This document shows positions 9,856 to 22,908 of a stretch of DNA of 64,000 nt, in pieces. Each line of letters begins with the position of its first letter. Position 1 is the stretch's first letter. Source of the DNA: Ostrinia nubilalis. Lineage: Eukaryota; Arthropoda; Insecta; Lepidoptera; Crambidae. Position numbers and translations under genes: made by a program. The notes under the pieces were generated by a model. It worked only from the letters and a program-made list of their open reading frames with translations. It did not search any database and was not told where the DNA came from. The DNA is taken from NCBI RefSeq assembly GCF_963855985.1, contig NC_087105.1, positions 126,501 through 190,500 on the forward strand, given 5' to 3'.

Positions 9856-12800
9856 TATGTATATCATGAAAACTGATTATACTGGCAGACACTTCCTAAC
9901 ATGTAAGCTTACTGGGAAGAAAATGTGGAATGTTTGTTAGAGTCATAATATACGGTTTCTTACAGAACCCTCTCACTTGAACTTGAGAGCTATGGTTGGT
10001 TATGTTTGCGGTGGACATACATTATCCGGCTTATGATTATAGATCTTAATGGTTTTTGTTAAACATTTTACTTTTCGCGAGAGACCCTGCCGTCCCGACG
10101 TGCACTGGGCACTTGGCTCGCTTTAAATAAGCAGTAACTTAACCAAGTACTTTAAGACTGTTTATTTTCCAATAGAAAATACCTGAATTTCCGTGAATAA
10201 TTATAATGTTTCGCTTTGTTCGTTTCGCAGCACGATCTGAGTTATGAGGGAGTATTTTATTTGGTCCTGCGGCTTTCGCTATTTATGTATTTTTAGGAAC
10301 ACAAGGAAATTATCTTCAGCTGCCTCAGCTTATTAATGATGAAGTTTACAGTTATGATGTTTTAAATCATAAGTTATATCAATAGCTAGTTATTTTAATG
10401 GTTGACTTAAATGTTAAATTATTTGAGTATTCTTCGTCAGGGCAAGCTTGCTCTAGCATAGATCGCATTTATAACTCCCTTCGGATAAAATTGAGTTATA
10501 CCAGTTATACTTAGAACAAAGTATCGCATATTATTCTAGTCGTGTAATTTCTCTCAAATAACCCCAGCCAATACCTACAGGTACGAACATTGTCATCCCT
10601 AATACTCAATCTGTATCTCTATGATGTAATAATAAATAATGAGGCTATAGAATTAGATTCACAAGTTTCAACAACAATAAATACAACATTTTCTTCTACC
10701 TTTCCTCCCCTCTCCTCTCATCTATCATCCTTCCTTCAGTAATAACTACCAGTGAATCCCTGCAGTTTTATAGTATTTTAATTACTATTTATTAAGTATT
10801 TATAAAGCTCAAGCTAACTTTATTGCTCAATCTCATCCAATGATCATGCCAAAAGTATTGACATATCATGCGATGGAAAAATACAACGTCTGCATGTGGC
10901 AGCAGCGGCAGCATAGGATCAGTGAACCAGTTATTAGAGGGAGAAAGTGCACCGTTTAATTCGTATAATTGGGCCCGCTTACGACACCACGGCTATAAAC
11001 TTTGAGTCGGCGTACGCGCAAGTTATAAGGGATCGAATAATTCAGACAATAGATATTAGAAATACTACGTTGTTATGAAAACTCAAGAGTGTTCAACAAC
11101 ATCACCATCAATACATTCATTCAGTTTGTGATAGCTAAAAAACATTACAAACGCTCTATTATTTGTACTTTGCTTTGACCATTGGTTGATCGCGGCTCAA
11201 GACGAGAATTCAGGCCCTTTTCAGGGCAAATACTATGCCCCAAATATAGATTCTCCACCTATTCTATTCCTGAACTTGACGTCAAACATATAGGAGTTGC
11301 GGTTGAATTACAAAATCATGTGCGTAAGTTAATAAAAATTAAACAGCAGTTAAGTGGGTACTTAACTGGTGTTTAATTATTTATTAATTTGTTTGTTTAA
11401 TTATAAATTTTGTTTATTTTCAACTTATTTATTATTTTCCAAGGCATGCGCTGGCGGTCGTGGCTTGTGCCAGCCGCCAAGTTTCGGCTGCGCATACGCA
11501 CGGCACGCTAAACACTATTTAATTGTCAGGTTATCTGGAGCACTTTTGTGTTATAAATATTTAATTATAATTGCGTCTATGATCTACCGGCTGCTATCAC
11601 TGTCATAAATTCTCATTATACCGAGCATTAGGTAAGATTAGGTAGGACTGAGGAATTAGAAAATTTGAGTGGATAACTTACTGCTGTATCAAGGCTTTCA
11701 TTCTTCTAAATACTTGTAATAATTATGTTTATTTTAAAGTCAGTCAAATTGTTTTGACCAATCATCATTGATCCATTAGTTAGGCCCAAGGACTGATAAA
11801 AATGAAAAATGTCTGTCGTGCTTAATTTTAAGTTGAAATAAGTCATTGAAGTGCATGGATAGTTGGTTGATTTGGTAATAGTAATTTTGATTGTTCTGTC
11901 ATTAGAACGGTGAATATGACGTTGAACCCAACTGATAAGAGATAGTGACTACCTACTAAGAGCTTACAAATATTGTTAGAGATTTAGTGAAAGATTAAGG
12001 ATGTAATATCGACTCTATGACGATTGATGTGGTGTCTAGCGTATGCACATACATTTCCCAATACTGACTTTTCAAATTGCATACCGCATCGAGGTCTACA
12101 CCAAAACAGTCTCACCAGTGACCAGTCAAAAATTTAAGATAGTCCTCTTTCTCCCTCTCGGCCACCATTCAGGATGTGTGAGAGAGAACGATACAGTCAA
12201 ATATATCCAAATCATTTGCAGAATAGGCTTTGGAGTTACACAATGAGTAATCGTCTGTTATAAGTTCCGATGGGAGATAGCGGCGAGACGTCAAAATGTT
12301 TGGGCGAACAATGTGCGCAGGCGCAGAGCCTTTTAAGATAAACATCTCCACTCGAACTTAATTAGCCGAACGGAAAAATGTGAGTGCGATTGGCCAACGT
12401 TTATGTTTGATAGAATAAGTGTTGTTATTGGACTAGTATTATTTGAGATTTTGATTGTTGGAATCAGAGATTTTTTATAGTAAAGACGTTGATATGATGG
12501 CTATATGTGTTCTTACTGCTCACTATCTTTTCTATTTTGCTCCAATCATTTTGGTGCTTGTTTTCGTCATTTTCACTATCAAATTCTGCATTCTGTCTTA
12601 GGTAACCCTTAGATCTCTGCAGACGTCAAAGATCAGAGAGTGTATGCAGACGTCAGAAGCCACTATTTAGCAGAATAGAGCTGACGTGTGCTGCAAACTC
12701 TGCCGACCCTTTCGTGTTACGATTACCACACTAGCCACGTCGAGAAGTTGCGTTTAGTACTACCAAAAATAGCAGTCCTAATGATGGATATCTCTCTTGC

Positions 12801-15800
12801 ACGCTTTTAGAGTCGACGCGACGAGATGTTTGCGATTTTGACGGGAGCACGATTCGACAAAAGACGGACGACGGCCGGTCAGCGCTTTTAAAGGATACTA
12901 TGGGAGTCCTTTCACACGGGTAGGTATGCGTATCAGTAATTACTGCAAATCTAAGTAATTAAAACGCCAGATCCTAGCTAAGACGTAAAGGATATCTAAA
13001 TTCTGTTTATTTCAACATCTGTTACTTATATCCAGTACAAAGCAAGTGGTCGTAGTGTTGTGCAACGGCGTCCATCACAGCGCCGTGCGCAACGCGACGT
13101 GACGCGCCCATCACTAATTGTTCCGACTCGCTAATATCGGTATCGGATTACCGAGGCAATTCCACTACGCTTATTAAATGGGAACGTGATATACCACCAG
13201 TAATAATCCTTTCGTGAATTGGAACATGCGTCAAGATATATGTCTTTGTGTCGAGTAATTGAAAGTGATTTGGTTTCAATGTTTTGTAACACTTCATAAG
13301 ATAGAATCTAAAACGACCCGGATATCTTGGATTCGATTTCCAGGTGGGATGACGTAGCCAAAAACATCGTGAAAATATGATCCCCACATTAAAAGACCGT
13401 ACTTATCGAATAAGCTAATGTTGTGGTCCCTCATAATAATTTGTCGTTAATATTGAGAAAAGTGAGTTTCCAACATTAAAATCCTGAAACAAATGAAGCC
13501 CGTCAATCGCACAGCACTTGCTTATTGAAAAGCATCCATAAACGTGAGAAATATCACCCCATTTCAACACACCGACGAAATGGAGCAAATATTACCATAC
13601 CGGAACGTAATGAAAACTAGTCAGTGTTTGAAACACTCGTAAATACGTCGCGGCCTGTCAGGCCCGGCGTTTAGTGCGCATTAGCATTGGGCAAGTGGGC
13701 ATTTGTCAATAAACATGCCAATTATGGATGACTTTCATAACGATCGAGTTTCCCCACGATTTCGACTCGGTGTAAATTTATCTCCGATTTGATTGGCCTT
13801 TAACAACATCAGTTCGATTCTCATAAAATTCATAATGTTTTACTGTTTTAGTTATTATGTGCTTATGTTTCCCCAAATTGTATAAAATATCATTTCAGCT
13901 ACGAGTGACACCAATTAAAAAAAACATTTGCATTTTCTTCATTACTTTTGTCTGCTATGTCGAAAATGAATTTAGGAGATAGCTGTCATTGAGAAATTGA
14001 CAATCATCTAATATTAATAATGACTGTCACATCTGACTTATTCATCCTTACTAGGTACTTCAAATATTTATAGATTTCTATAATCTTTTGTAAGCTTTTA
14101 AATTAACTTTCTTCACAGCTTTCTAAAGAAAGAATTAATAGACAAAACTATCATAGCAACATAAAGAAACGAATTACGCCACGATTTGTCTAGACATCGC
14201 ATCAGCGGGCGAGTGATGACGCGGAAAATTGAAGACACAGAATATACATAACAGAAGACTCACTTCTTGAAAACTTCCCTCTCTCTTTTACTTACTCGTA
14301 CTACTAAATTACTTTCTAAAACGTACTTCTTTGACTTTCTTTGAGAGATTCTTTGACTCTACATCTGTCTGTTATCGCGACCGCGATATTTTTCATTACT
14401 CAAACCTACAAGTATGTCCCTCAAACTAAGTATGTTGAATTGTTGATGAACAATCAAAATAAAGGATCTTTAGCATTTTTATTTGAAAGTTTATAATCAT
14501 GGTCACAATTAATGTATAATTATTTAATAATAACTTACTTCTAAAGAATTGGTATATTTTTCCACTTAAATACCAGAAATTTTGTAGTGAAATTACTTTG
14601 TCTAGTCCAGGTATTTCATGAATAATGAACTGAAAAACATTAATAACTCGGAAAGTAAGCCGCGGCGGACAATGCGCAGGGTTAATGAAATGTAACCCCC
14701 ATTCAATGCGGGAATTAATGAAGTGCTGGTGCACACCGAGTGCCATTCGAATTAATCAGTAAACACGATTTGTTATACTGCGCTCGCGCCACAGAGCAGG
14801 CAAATGCGTACCTGACTCTGAAACAGACTATTGACAGGGTTTTCATAAGCCGAGTCAATGTAACTCTAATTAAACATTCTGCTGGAATGTAGTCAAAAAA
14901 TACATATTTATTTATATATTTATAATTATTATGTTTAATTTTTTGCTTGTCTCATAGTAGTTGGAGACAAAAATATAAATTATAATCGAAAGACATTCAT
15001 ATCGACCAAACCCACCACGTAACTCTTCTCTCAAAGAAGAATTCTGGAATCTCAAACAGTTTTATCTTGAGTAAATTAATTGCACTTTAGCATAGCCTAA
15101 TAGAGCATGCACTCAATGCACATACTCTTGAATGTACATATTCGCATTTATTTAAACTACACGCTGCATGTAATGTAATGTACTCTGTGGCAGCGTGCGC
15201 CGGCGCAGCGCGTCATTAATCAGCCTCATAACGCGCGCGATCAGCTGATTGATACGTCGTGTGTTTACACGCTCTCATCTATGACAGCTCGGGACCCGAC
15301 GACTATTTGTAATCGGATGTTTGGGTAAATAGAAATTAGGCGGTAGGGGAAGGGCCAAGAAGGGATTCATCATTTTGATGAAAATCTTAACTAAATCTTA
15401 GGATTTTCTACTCAAGTGCTATGGCCTGAATTAATTCTATGTCAAGTTATTGATGTGCTTTATAAAAGTAAAACGAGTGTCTACAAAAACTTCAGAGAGC
15501 TTTGTGTGTCATACACATCATGATCATGATGTAAGAACATTACTTTCGGGTGAGAAGCATACCGAAAACTTTCCCATTGCAGTTTTAAAAAGCGACCACG
15601 CTGCATTAGATTGAAGATCTGCTTTAAAGTTTTCGAATAAACATTCATAACTTGTCATCGCTCTACCGTGTACGATGAATCAAAGTCTGCCCCTATGACA
15701 CGATAATGGCGATGCTCGCGACGGCCGGCGGCGCGAGCATGCGTGCCGAACGCGATCACACGCAATTATCGCGCGCTGCCCGAACACGACGCTACACGAT

Positions 15801-16044
15801 TGAATTATAAGCATAGAACTTTCGATCTAATAATAGCTCGTCTTCTGAACCCGCACGCAGCGGTATAGTTTCTAAGTATAATATTGTTCAACCACAATCA
15901 ACTTGTTTGAAGTAAACGGCTCTACTTCATGTAAACTCAGAGCTTACTGAAATCTACGCCGAAGTCGAAAGCCAAAGTCAATCTTAAAGCTTACGGAAAC
16001 AAATATTTGCCTATTATACTATTTGAACTAGGTATAAGCAGGTT
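9856..16044. other. Long non-coding stretch
   Basis: No exon or repeat family is recognised with confidence. CpG-rich blocks stand out at 11445-11510, 13030-13140, 15180-15310 and 15700-15800. A degenerate tRNA-like T-arm (GGATTCGATTTCC) is near 13329. An 11-bp direct repeat TGCAGACGTCA occurs twice at 12617-12655. Open frames here are at most 106 codons, look random and are not reported as genes. Confidence 0.5.
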
Positions 16045-16350
16045 TCATCATCATCATTTGAGCCATAGGACGCCCACTGCTGAACATAGGCCTCCCCCAA
16101 TGACTTCTACATCGCACGGTTGGTAGTGGCCTATGTCCAGCGCCTTCCTGCTACCTTTATCAGGTCGTCGGTCCACCTTGTAGGTGGACGTCCCACGCTA
16201 CGTTTTCCGGTACGCGGCCTCCATTCCAGAACCTTGCTGTCCCGTCGGCCGTCAGTTCTGCGTACTATGTGCCCTGCCCATTGCCACTTCAGCTCTGTAG
16301 TCCGTCGGGCTATGTCAGCAACTTTACGTTCGTTTACCATGTTTACCATG
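16045..16350 (-). mobile_element. RTE-type LINE 3' fragment, second subfamily
   Basis: The minus-strand frame reads VADIARRTTELKWQWAGHIV, then VLEWRPRTGKRSVGRPPTRW and TDDLIKVAGRR, the RTE C-terminus. A CAT trinucleotide tract at 16045-16057 marks the 3' tail. The core (CCACTGCTGAACATAGGCC) differs consistently from the copies at 1031, 2149 and 21713 (CTGGACAAAGG), so this is a different subfamily, shared with the piece at 51003. Confidence 0.85.
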
Positions 16351-17430
16351 CAGCAAGCAGGTTTACCATGGTTTTAACTTAGCCTCCAAAACGAAATACT
16401 TAGGCTTAACATACCTAACGGCTTCCTAGCTCCATTTAACCGAACACAAAGATGCGCGCGCGCCCCCGCGCTGTCACTGTCACTTTGACAAGTGACGCCG
16501 ATCCGTCATCCGTGTCAAAACTAATACGCGCGGATTATGTATTTCAGAGAGAAAGAGCTGCTACAATCGGACGCTTTGTGGCATAGATTAGTGCCTCTTT
16601 GCATTGGATTGTTAATTTTTGTTTGGATAACTTTGAAACGAAATAATAAGAATACGTGGGGTTATAGACAAAACATAAAGAGGCTAATTACGTTACAGTT
16701 ACAAAGACAAATATAAGAGTCTTATAATTCAAAACAAAGGCTACATGCTTGAGTGTGAAGCCGCTTATTTAAGGCAAGCTTTACTCTTAAAACAACTCTA
16801 CTAATGCTGCTCGGGAATTTCACTTCGAAATATTTAATTATAATGTTTTGTATGCCGTCTAACATGTATTGTATGTTAATTTCTGTGATACCCTATATCG
16901 CAATGAGTCTTTTTTCTTGTTTCATATAATTATATTACCTATGCTGAAACTATTTTTGAACCCCTAGTATCTACCGTACCTCTAACCCCACGTTCCCTTA
17001 AAATTATTTGTCCAAATCCAATTCAACCGTATATTCGCGACCATTATCGTACTTATCAGAAGCGTCGAAAACAATGCAACATTGTTGAGTTAAACTACCG
17101 TAGGCAAATCCCGGGTCCCGCGGGCACCGCGCCATCGCGATTGCGCATGCGCAGCGTATGCGGCCGCGCTTATCGACCGGTAGCGAATTATACGTTTATT
17201 CATATGGCCGAATAATAGAAAAACAATGGCTAAAAGAGGACTTTAAAGATGTCGCTATGAGCTTCGGGAACCCAAATCGATGCAAGATTTTTACAAAATC
17301 AGTCGAGTTGCAACGTTATAAACGTCATAGCTTATAGTTGATACTCGTAACGATTTCGATTAAGTTAAGATCATTATTAAATAAAATAGTTTGAACGCTG
17401 TGTACCAATCATTATTACAAGTTTAGAGAC
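16351..17430. other. Non-coding stretch with two CpG-rich blocks
   Basis: The blocks are at 16440-16545 (GCGCGCGCGCC and TGTCACTGTCACTTTGACA) and 17095-17200 (GGGTCCCGCGGGCACCGCGC and GCGCATGCGCAGCG). No gene is supported. Confidence 0.5.
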
Positions 17431-17433
17431 TTA

Positions 17434-17551
17434 GGCTGAGTTGCACCACCTAACTTTGACCGTAACTTTATCGATAATCGGTGCTTTTTATATGGAATTT
17501 GACAGATTTTTTACTTTTGTCAAAGTTAAAGTAAGATGGTGCAACCCAGCC
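17434..17551 (+). mobile_element. TWA-flanked MITE, copy 1
   Basis: 118 bp. It starts GGCTGAGTTGCACCACCTAA and ends GATGGTGCAACCCAGCC, the imperfect inverse. It is flanked by TTA at 17431-17433 and 17552-17554. The interior is non-coding. A 3-bp TWA duplication with GG-starting termini fits the PIF/Harbinger superfamily, which is an inference. Confidence 0.85.
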
Positions 17552-17554
17552 TTA

Positions 17555-19389
17555 GAACGTTAACAAGGTTCTATCTAACTAACCAACAAAACGCATAATA
17601 TTAACATGTTGATTCAAATAAATTCCAGCCAAACTGTACCTTGAATTTATTACTCTACCAGACAATTACTTTTCTTTTCTTCGCACACGGTAGAGTGATA
17701 ATGGACATCACTTGATTATCTTTTGGGTGATAAAGTTAAGCACTACGACGTCGGCAGCATTTTTTCTCAAGGCGACTGCTTATAGATTTGTGCATGTTCC
17801 CACGCGCCACCGATCCGCAAAAAGCATACGTAGCGGAATGCGTGTGCGCTGCATATGTTATTACGCGGCCGGTAATCGCGTAACTGCGTCTAATTACGCG
17901 CATGATATACGGCCGCAGCTAACCTAGGCTATGTGCTGACTCTGAGCGAACCGCCCGCGAGATAATAAAAAGTTAGAGAGTATTTAAAGGCCGTTGTAAA
18001 TATTTTTACAGTCCACTACATCAAATAGTAACCGCTTATATTGAAAATAACATCGCAATATTCCGCTCATCACAAGTTAGTATTTCACATTCGGAAAAGT
18101 TTATTATCGTTTAAGCAAGTTCAGTTTTGTTGTTCTGTTTTGTCTTTCATTCAAAGGATGAAGGGCATATTAACATTCAAAGGGGAATTGTAAAGCTGCT
18201 TATGTAACACCCTCACCTACACTAATAAAGAAAACATTATTTGTTAATGTTTAAATCTATCGCCCTTTATACAGGTACCTCTCCTACATAAGTCGAGATG
18301 AGTTTTATGCTAAAATAAAACCAGGAACTCGTTCGCATAAAACTTCGTTTACTAGTTCACAACATAAATCAATGCTGCAGCCGGTCCGCGCACATCTGCG
18401 CATGTCGGGTCCTCCGCAAAAACGCCGGCGAAGGGAGCAGCTTATGCAGTTTCCTGCTCGTGTACATCAGCCACCGATGTCTCTACATTCGTTTATGTCA
18501 ATAGAAACGCAAAAAGCCACAGTTTACCATCTTTATATAAATAATCAAGTAATATCGTTGAAATGACCGTAAAAAGTCGTCAATTTGTCGAAGAGGCTGT
18601 CGTGTTTCTCGTCTCTCCCGTTTGTGTTTTTAGAAGGTAGTCGCTTAACGAAACTAGTAGTTGTCGATACTCAACCTTTCTTTTTAACGTGATGAAAGAA
18701 ACACTATTTTATTTGTATTCCCATCGACCTATTACATAGAGACGATCAAGTGTCGTCTGTGTAATATTGACACGCCGTAGTTTATTGTGTAAGGCAGGGC
18801 TATACATATAAAATAAAAAACATAGCCTATTGCATAAACATTTAACAACCGTGTAAGTAAATACTGAACTTCCGAAACATCTACTCGTAGATAGCTCACT
18901 TCCATTTGTTCAGGCGGGTGTTAAGATGCGATACCCCGTCAACTGCCCCCGATTTATTTTATTATCGTTATCACGGCTCGGATTTACTTTATTTCGCCAA
19001 TCGCCACCATCGGGAACACTTCGCGCGAGCATTAGAAAGTCAATACGATGTGGGAAACTGCTGAGGATGCGGATGCAATATGTATACTTACATTACATTA
19101 TGCTACTTCAGAAGATAAAGTCTAAGGAAATAATAATAAAAAACAAAAACGTAGGTACTATCGGGGACTCTTCCGCCTGACCACTTTGTAGAAATTTTAG
19201 CGTAAGCGCATCGCTCCGGTCACGTGCTCACCCCGTCTCTAATTGGTTACGCATTTTACTATATTTTTACTACGACCAATAAGAGACAATCAGGGCTTAG
19301 GTTGCAATACGAAATACCATTGTGCACTTTATTGTCATACGGTTAAGGTTTAAAACGAAATGTTTCTTTTTCTTCAATCTTTCTTAGTT
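17555..19389. other. Non-coding stretch
   Basis: A CpG-rich block at 17780-17935 carries several ATTA/TAAT cores (TTATTACGCGG, GGTAATCGCG, TCTAATTACGCG), as homeodomain-bound enhancers often do. A smaller GC-rich patch lies at 18370-18440. No gene is supported. Confidence 0.45.
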
Positions 19390-19392
19390 TTA

Positions 19393-19510
19393 GGCTGAGC
19401 TGCACCACCTAACTTTGACCGTAACTATAACGGTAACCGGTGCTTTTTGTATGGAGTTTGACAGATTTTTGACGTTTGTCAAAGTTAAAGTAAGATGGTG
19501 CAACTCAGCC
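19393..19510 (+). mobile_element. TWA-flanked MITE, copy 2
   Basis: 118 bp, same orientation and length as copy 1 and nearly the same sequence. TTA duplications lie at 19390-19392 and 19511-19513. Confidence 0.85.
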
Positions 19511-19513
19511 TTA

Positions 19514-21687
19514 GAATTATAATAATAGAATTTGGTTACAAACAAATAGATATGTATTTTTTAATATTGTGTTTTTATACGAGGTCTGTCTGCTTTTTGC
19601 TTTGGCGAACTGTCGACATTTCTCTCCTTTGTTTCTTGTGAAGTTTTGTGATCAATAACCGATTGATTTTGTTTTGTGTTGACCCGTGCTAGTAAGTAGA
19701 CTGTTTAATTGCCTTTTTATTGACCTCCGCGCGATTACTGAACCATGCCTCTCAAAATAATTCTTAATTCTTATATTTACTTACAAACTTATCTATACAT
19801 TGTTAACTGTTTAAAATTATTATTTAGTTTGAAGTTTAATCGTTATTGATTTAAGACCTTGTGACACTTAATGTGCAATAAAAAAGTGAATTTGAAATAA
19901 AACTAACTTAATATTATAATATTGACGATAACCAATTACCTGGATCATTGCTACCTAGTGCAATATTTGTATTAAATTGTAATAACGTAGATAAGTGTTT
20001 CTTTAAAACGGAAAACAAAAGTTGCTAATGTATTAAAAATAAATAGAAACCTATTAATATAGGTTTTTATTTACATTCAAGGATTTAAAAAAGTTATTAT
20101 GTAGCCAGATCTTACAATAATTGTTTTTAAGCCACAAATATTCCTTAACTCTTTACTAATTAATTCAATAACATATTGTTTATAAATTATAAGTTCCAAA
20201 TAAATTAAATACCTATTAAATAAGTAAAATTCGAAAGTAACTGTATGATTTTGTATTTCTCGCCTTCACTAGCTAAACTAATATCATGAGATTTACACTT
20301 GATATTAATATCAACAATAATTATACATAGAAAGGACTACTTTTTACTCGGGAAATTGCACAGTTACCTCGGAATGTGCGATACCAATTTTGTGACCCGA
20401 GCGGGCAATCGCTAGTTCAAATTTTACACGAAGCCCCATATAATATTTTGTAGCGATTCTTTATTGGGTTTCAAATTGACTAAAATGCGACGTTGCCAAA
20501 CGAGCGCTACGTATGCGGGTAATAAGCAATACTCAATCCTAAACGCTTTACATAGAGCTTGGTTTGCTAGGGCAAACATCTACAGTGGTGCGCCGACGCT
20601 GCTTAGACCCGAAACATGAATGAACGGGGGCGTAGCATAATCGAGCGTGTGTGTGCAAACAATTTAGGCCCTTAAGGTGTCAAGGCGTCCGAGTCCCCGA
20701 TAGTATGTAGGTAGTACACAAAGTTACGTACCCGTAAAACGGCTCTCAAAATTGAAGGATTCTTGTGTACAAATTATATTGTTTTCAATCTTTTTCAGTG
20801 AATGATTTTCTAAGTCAATGAAGAACGAGCGGTTACTTCCTAAATCAGCTTGGCAATTGGCAACACTTCCTGTGGCCATTACAATTATCATTAAAATTTA
20901 ACTCTACAACTCCAGTGATAAACACGATTTTGTAGAAAACAATCTGACAACGACTACATACCTAATAAAGCTGCTAGAATCAAAGTTTTTTCGTCTGAAG
21001 CAGCATAAACCTACTTTATTTCCTCGAATAGAAAGAGACAACCCACCAGTTTTAGAAGGATTATGATTATAAGTTGATTAGTTATACGACACAATCGGAC
21101 TCACTGCATCCTACAGTGTAAAAGTAAACACATTCGAAACCCATAGGAATAAAATTTGCCAGTTGCTTATTCACAGCATTAGCGCGGACGCCGCGACCCC
21201 GCGACCTGCGCCGGCGCCGCTTTACATGCGAACTGTATCACGCGCCGCATCGCGCTCTATTTATCCTGGACGCTTGGGTGCAAGCATAATATCATAGCTT
21301 GGAGGAAATTCAAATGGACAAAATTCATAGGTTGGTATGAATTTACGAAAAATCTTGTATGATGAGACGACCTTACAATTATTGGAATTAAAATCTAGAG
21401 ATCGTGGCTCTTTTCGCCTTAATGATGATGATTTGAGACGTTTTATAACATCACTGTAAGCTCCATAAAATGGATATAATTTAGGAATCTGTCATTTTCT
21501 CCAAATGAAAACAAAATCAATCATTGATATCAAGTGCTCCAAACAACTTTAACGATTTTATGACAGGAGAAGAAAACTATTTTATTCTGAGAAGGAAATA
21601 CGTGCATGCAAACGCATAAATAACTTAGATAAATTAAAAAACGACTTGAAGTAAAGATACCTTGCTTCAATAAAATTTGAGATAATA
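19514..21687. other. Non-coding stretch
   Basis: Mostly AT-rich. A possible LINE or transcript 3' end (GTGCAATAAAAAAGTG, AATAAAAC) lies near 19870-19905. A CpG-rich block lies at 21180-21270. No gene is supported. Confidence 0.45.
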
Positions 21688-21932
21688 ATATCGTTCGTTC
21701 GTTCGTTCGTTTCAGCCAAATGACGTCCACTGCTGGACAAAGGCCTCCTCCAAGGTTTTCCACAATGCACGGTCCTGCGCTGCCCGCATCCAGGCTCTTC
21801 CCGCGACCTTTACCAGATCGTCGGTCCTCCTAGTAGGAGGCCTGCCCACGCTACGTCTTCCAGCCCGTGGTCGCCACTCGAGAACTTTTCTGCCCCAACG
21901 GCCATCGTCTCTACGAGCTATGTGCCCCGCCC
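21688..21932 (-). mobile_element. RTE-type LINE 3' fragment with AACG tail
   Basis: A CGTT tetranucleotide tract at 21691-21711 directly abuts the RTE 3' end, so on the element's own strand it ends in an AACG repeat tail, as expected for RTE retrotransposition. The body is nearly identical to 2149-2360 but stops at the AGCTATGTGCCCCGCCCA point. Confidence 0.85.
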
Positions 21933-22446
21933 AAGATAATAATATGTCAATTCCATATTCCTATAAAAACAGCTCGCAAATCCCGCGCCTTTGTCCGCGC
22001 ACTTACAGCACATTACGAACAAACAACCGATTAATGTATTAATAAAACATCGCGGGTTCGATTCCGCGGCGACTATCGCCACATCTCGGCACCTGCGCTG
22101 AAACGCCATGCATTATTTATACATACCAATCAACATTGTATTCAAATCCCATGAAAATGATAAACAACTAATGCGCGATTTGCCGACGCACTAACGAACG
22201 CATATTTTTGCAATATACATATAAATAAGGAAGCGATGCCGTTTCCTAGATGCCTGGCTCGCTGGTGGGGGCTAGATTTCTCATGTTCTAGTCTAGTTTT
22301 TATTGAATTGATTATTATCTTGTTAGTTTGTATATTTATTGTATGAGGAAAAATTACGAATTTGTAAACATACCTACTAATAAAACAAAGACTATCTTTC
22401 AGTCATCAGGTCACTCTGGTGTCAGATTTCAATTTATTTTTTTAAT
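21933..22446. other. Non-coding stretch with tRNA-like T-arm
   Basis: CGCGGGTTCGATTCCGCG at 22050-22067 has a box B match and can form a T-stem, but no A box or acceptor stem is visible, so at most it is a SINE remnant. The rest is plain AT-rich DNA. Confidence 0.4.
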
Positions 22447-22767
22447 AATAGGCTAGTTTCCTAAAAAAATTTTTTTAGTCCGTCATGTTTAATATCAAAA
22501 AATATTGGACACATATATTTTTATTTGTCAATCTAACAAATAATTACATAGTTATGGTGCGTTGAAGTTCCGCACGACGTCACAACGTGCGGCACTTTTA
22601 TGCAAGCATTGACGTCACGGGCCACTTCTTATGAACTTTGGCGCGCTTTATCTCGTTAAATTTTCATTAGTTTGAAAAAGTGAAAAACTCGTGTAGAGTA
22701 TTTTTTGATAAGTTAACTGACGGACTAATTAAAACTCTTGCTTTTTGACCCAGGAAACATACCTATT
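22447..22767. mobile_element. Inverted-repeat element, AATAGG termini
   Basis: Left end AATAGGCTAGTTTCCT; right end reverse-complemented AATAGGTATGTTTCCT. Further in, AGTCCGTCA occurs at 22477-22485 and its inverse TGACGGACT at 22729-22737. The interior is non-coding and contains two TGACGTCA-type sites. A clean target duplication was not found, so the outermost ends may be a few bases off. Confidence 0.6.
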
Positions 22768-22788
22768 GGTTTAATATTTATATTGTAT

Positions 22789-22908
22789 TATCATCATCAT
22801 CAACAGCCCTTTACAGTCCACTGCTGGACTATGACCCTCCTCTACTATTAATAGTGGAGGGTTTTGCCATAATCCCCACGCTAGGCAGGCGGGTTGGAGA
22901 TCACAGTT
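22789..22908 (-). mobile_element. LINE 3' fragment with CAT tail
   Basis: A CAT trinucleotide tract is followed by AGTCCACTGCTGGACTATGA and CATAATCCCCACGCTAGGCA. I know this as a frequent lepidopteran repeat related in layout to the RTE 3' ends. It contains an imperfect hairpin (CTACTATTAATAGTGG). No coding part remains. Confidence 0.6.

Noticed and set aside
14426..14746. 106-codon minus-strand frame
   Set aside because: AT-rich composition and no recognisable family; treated as chance.
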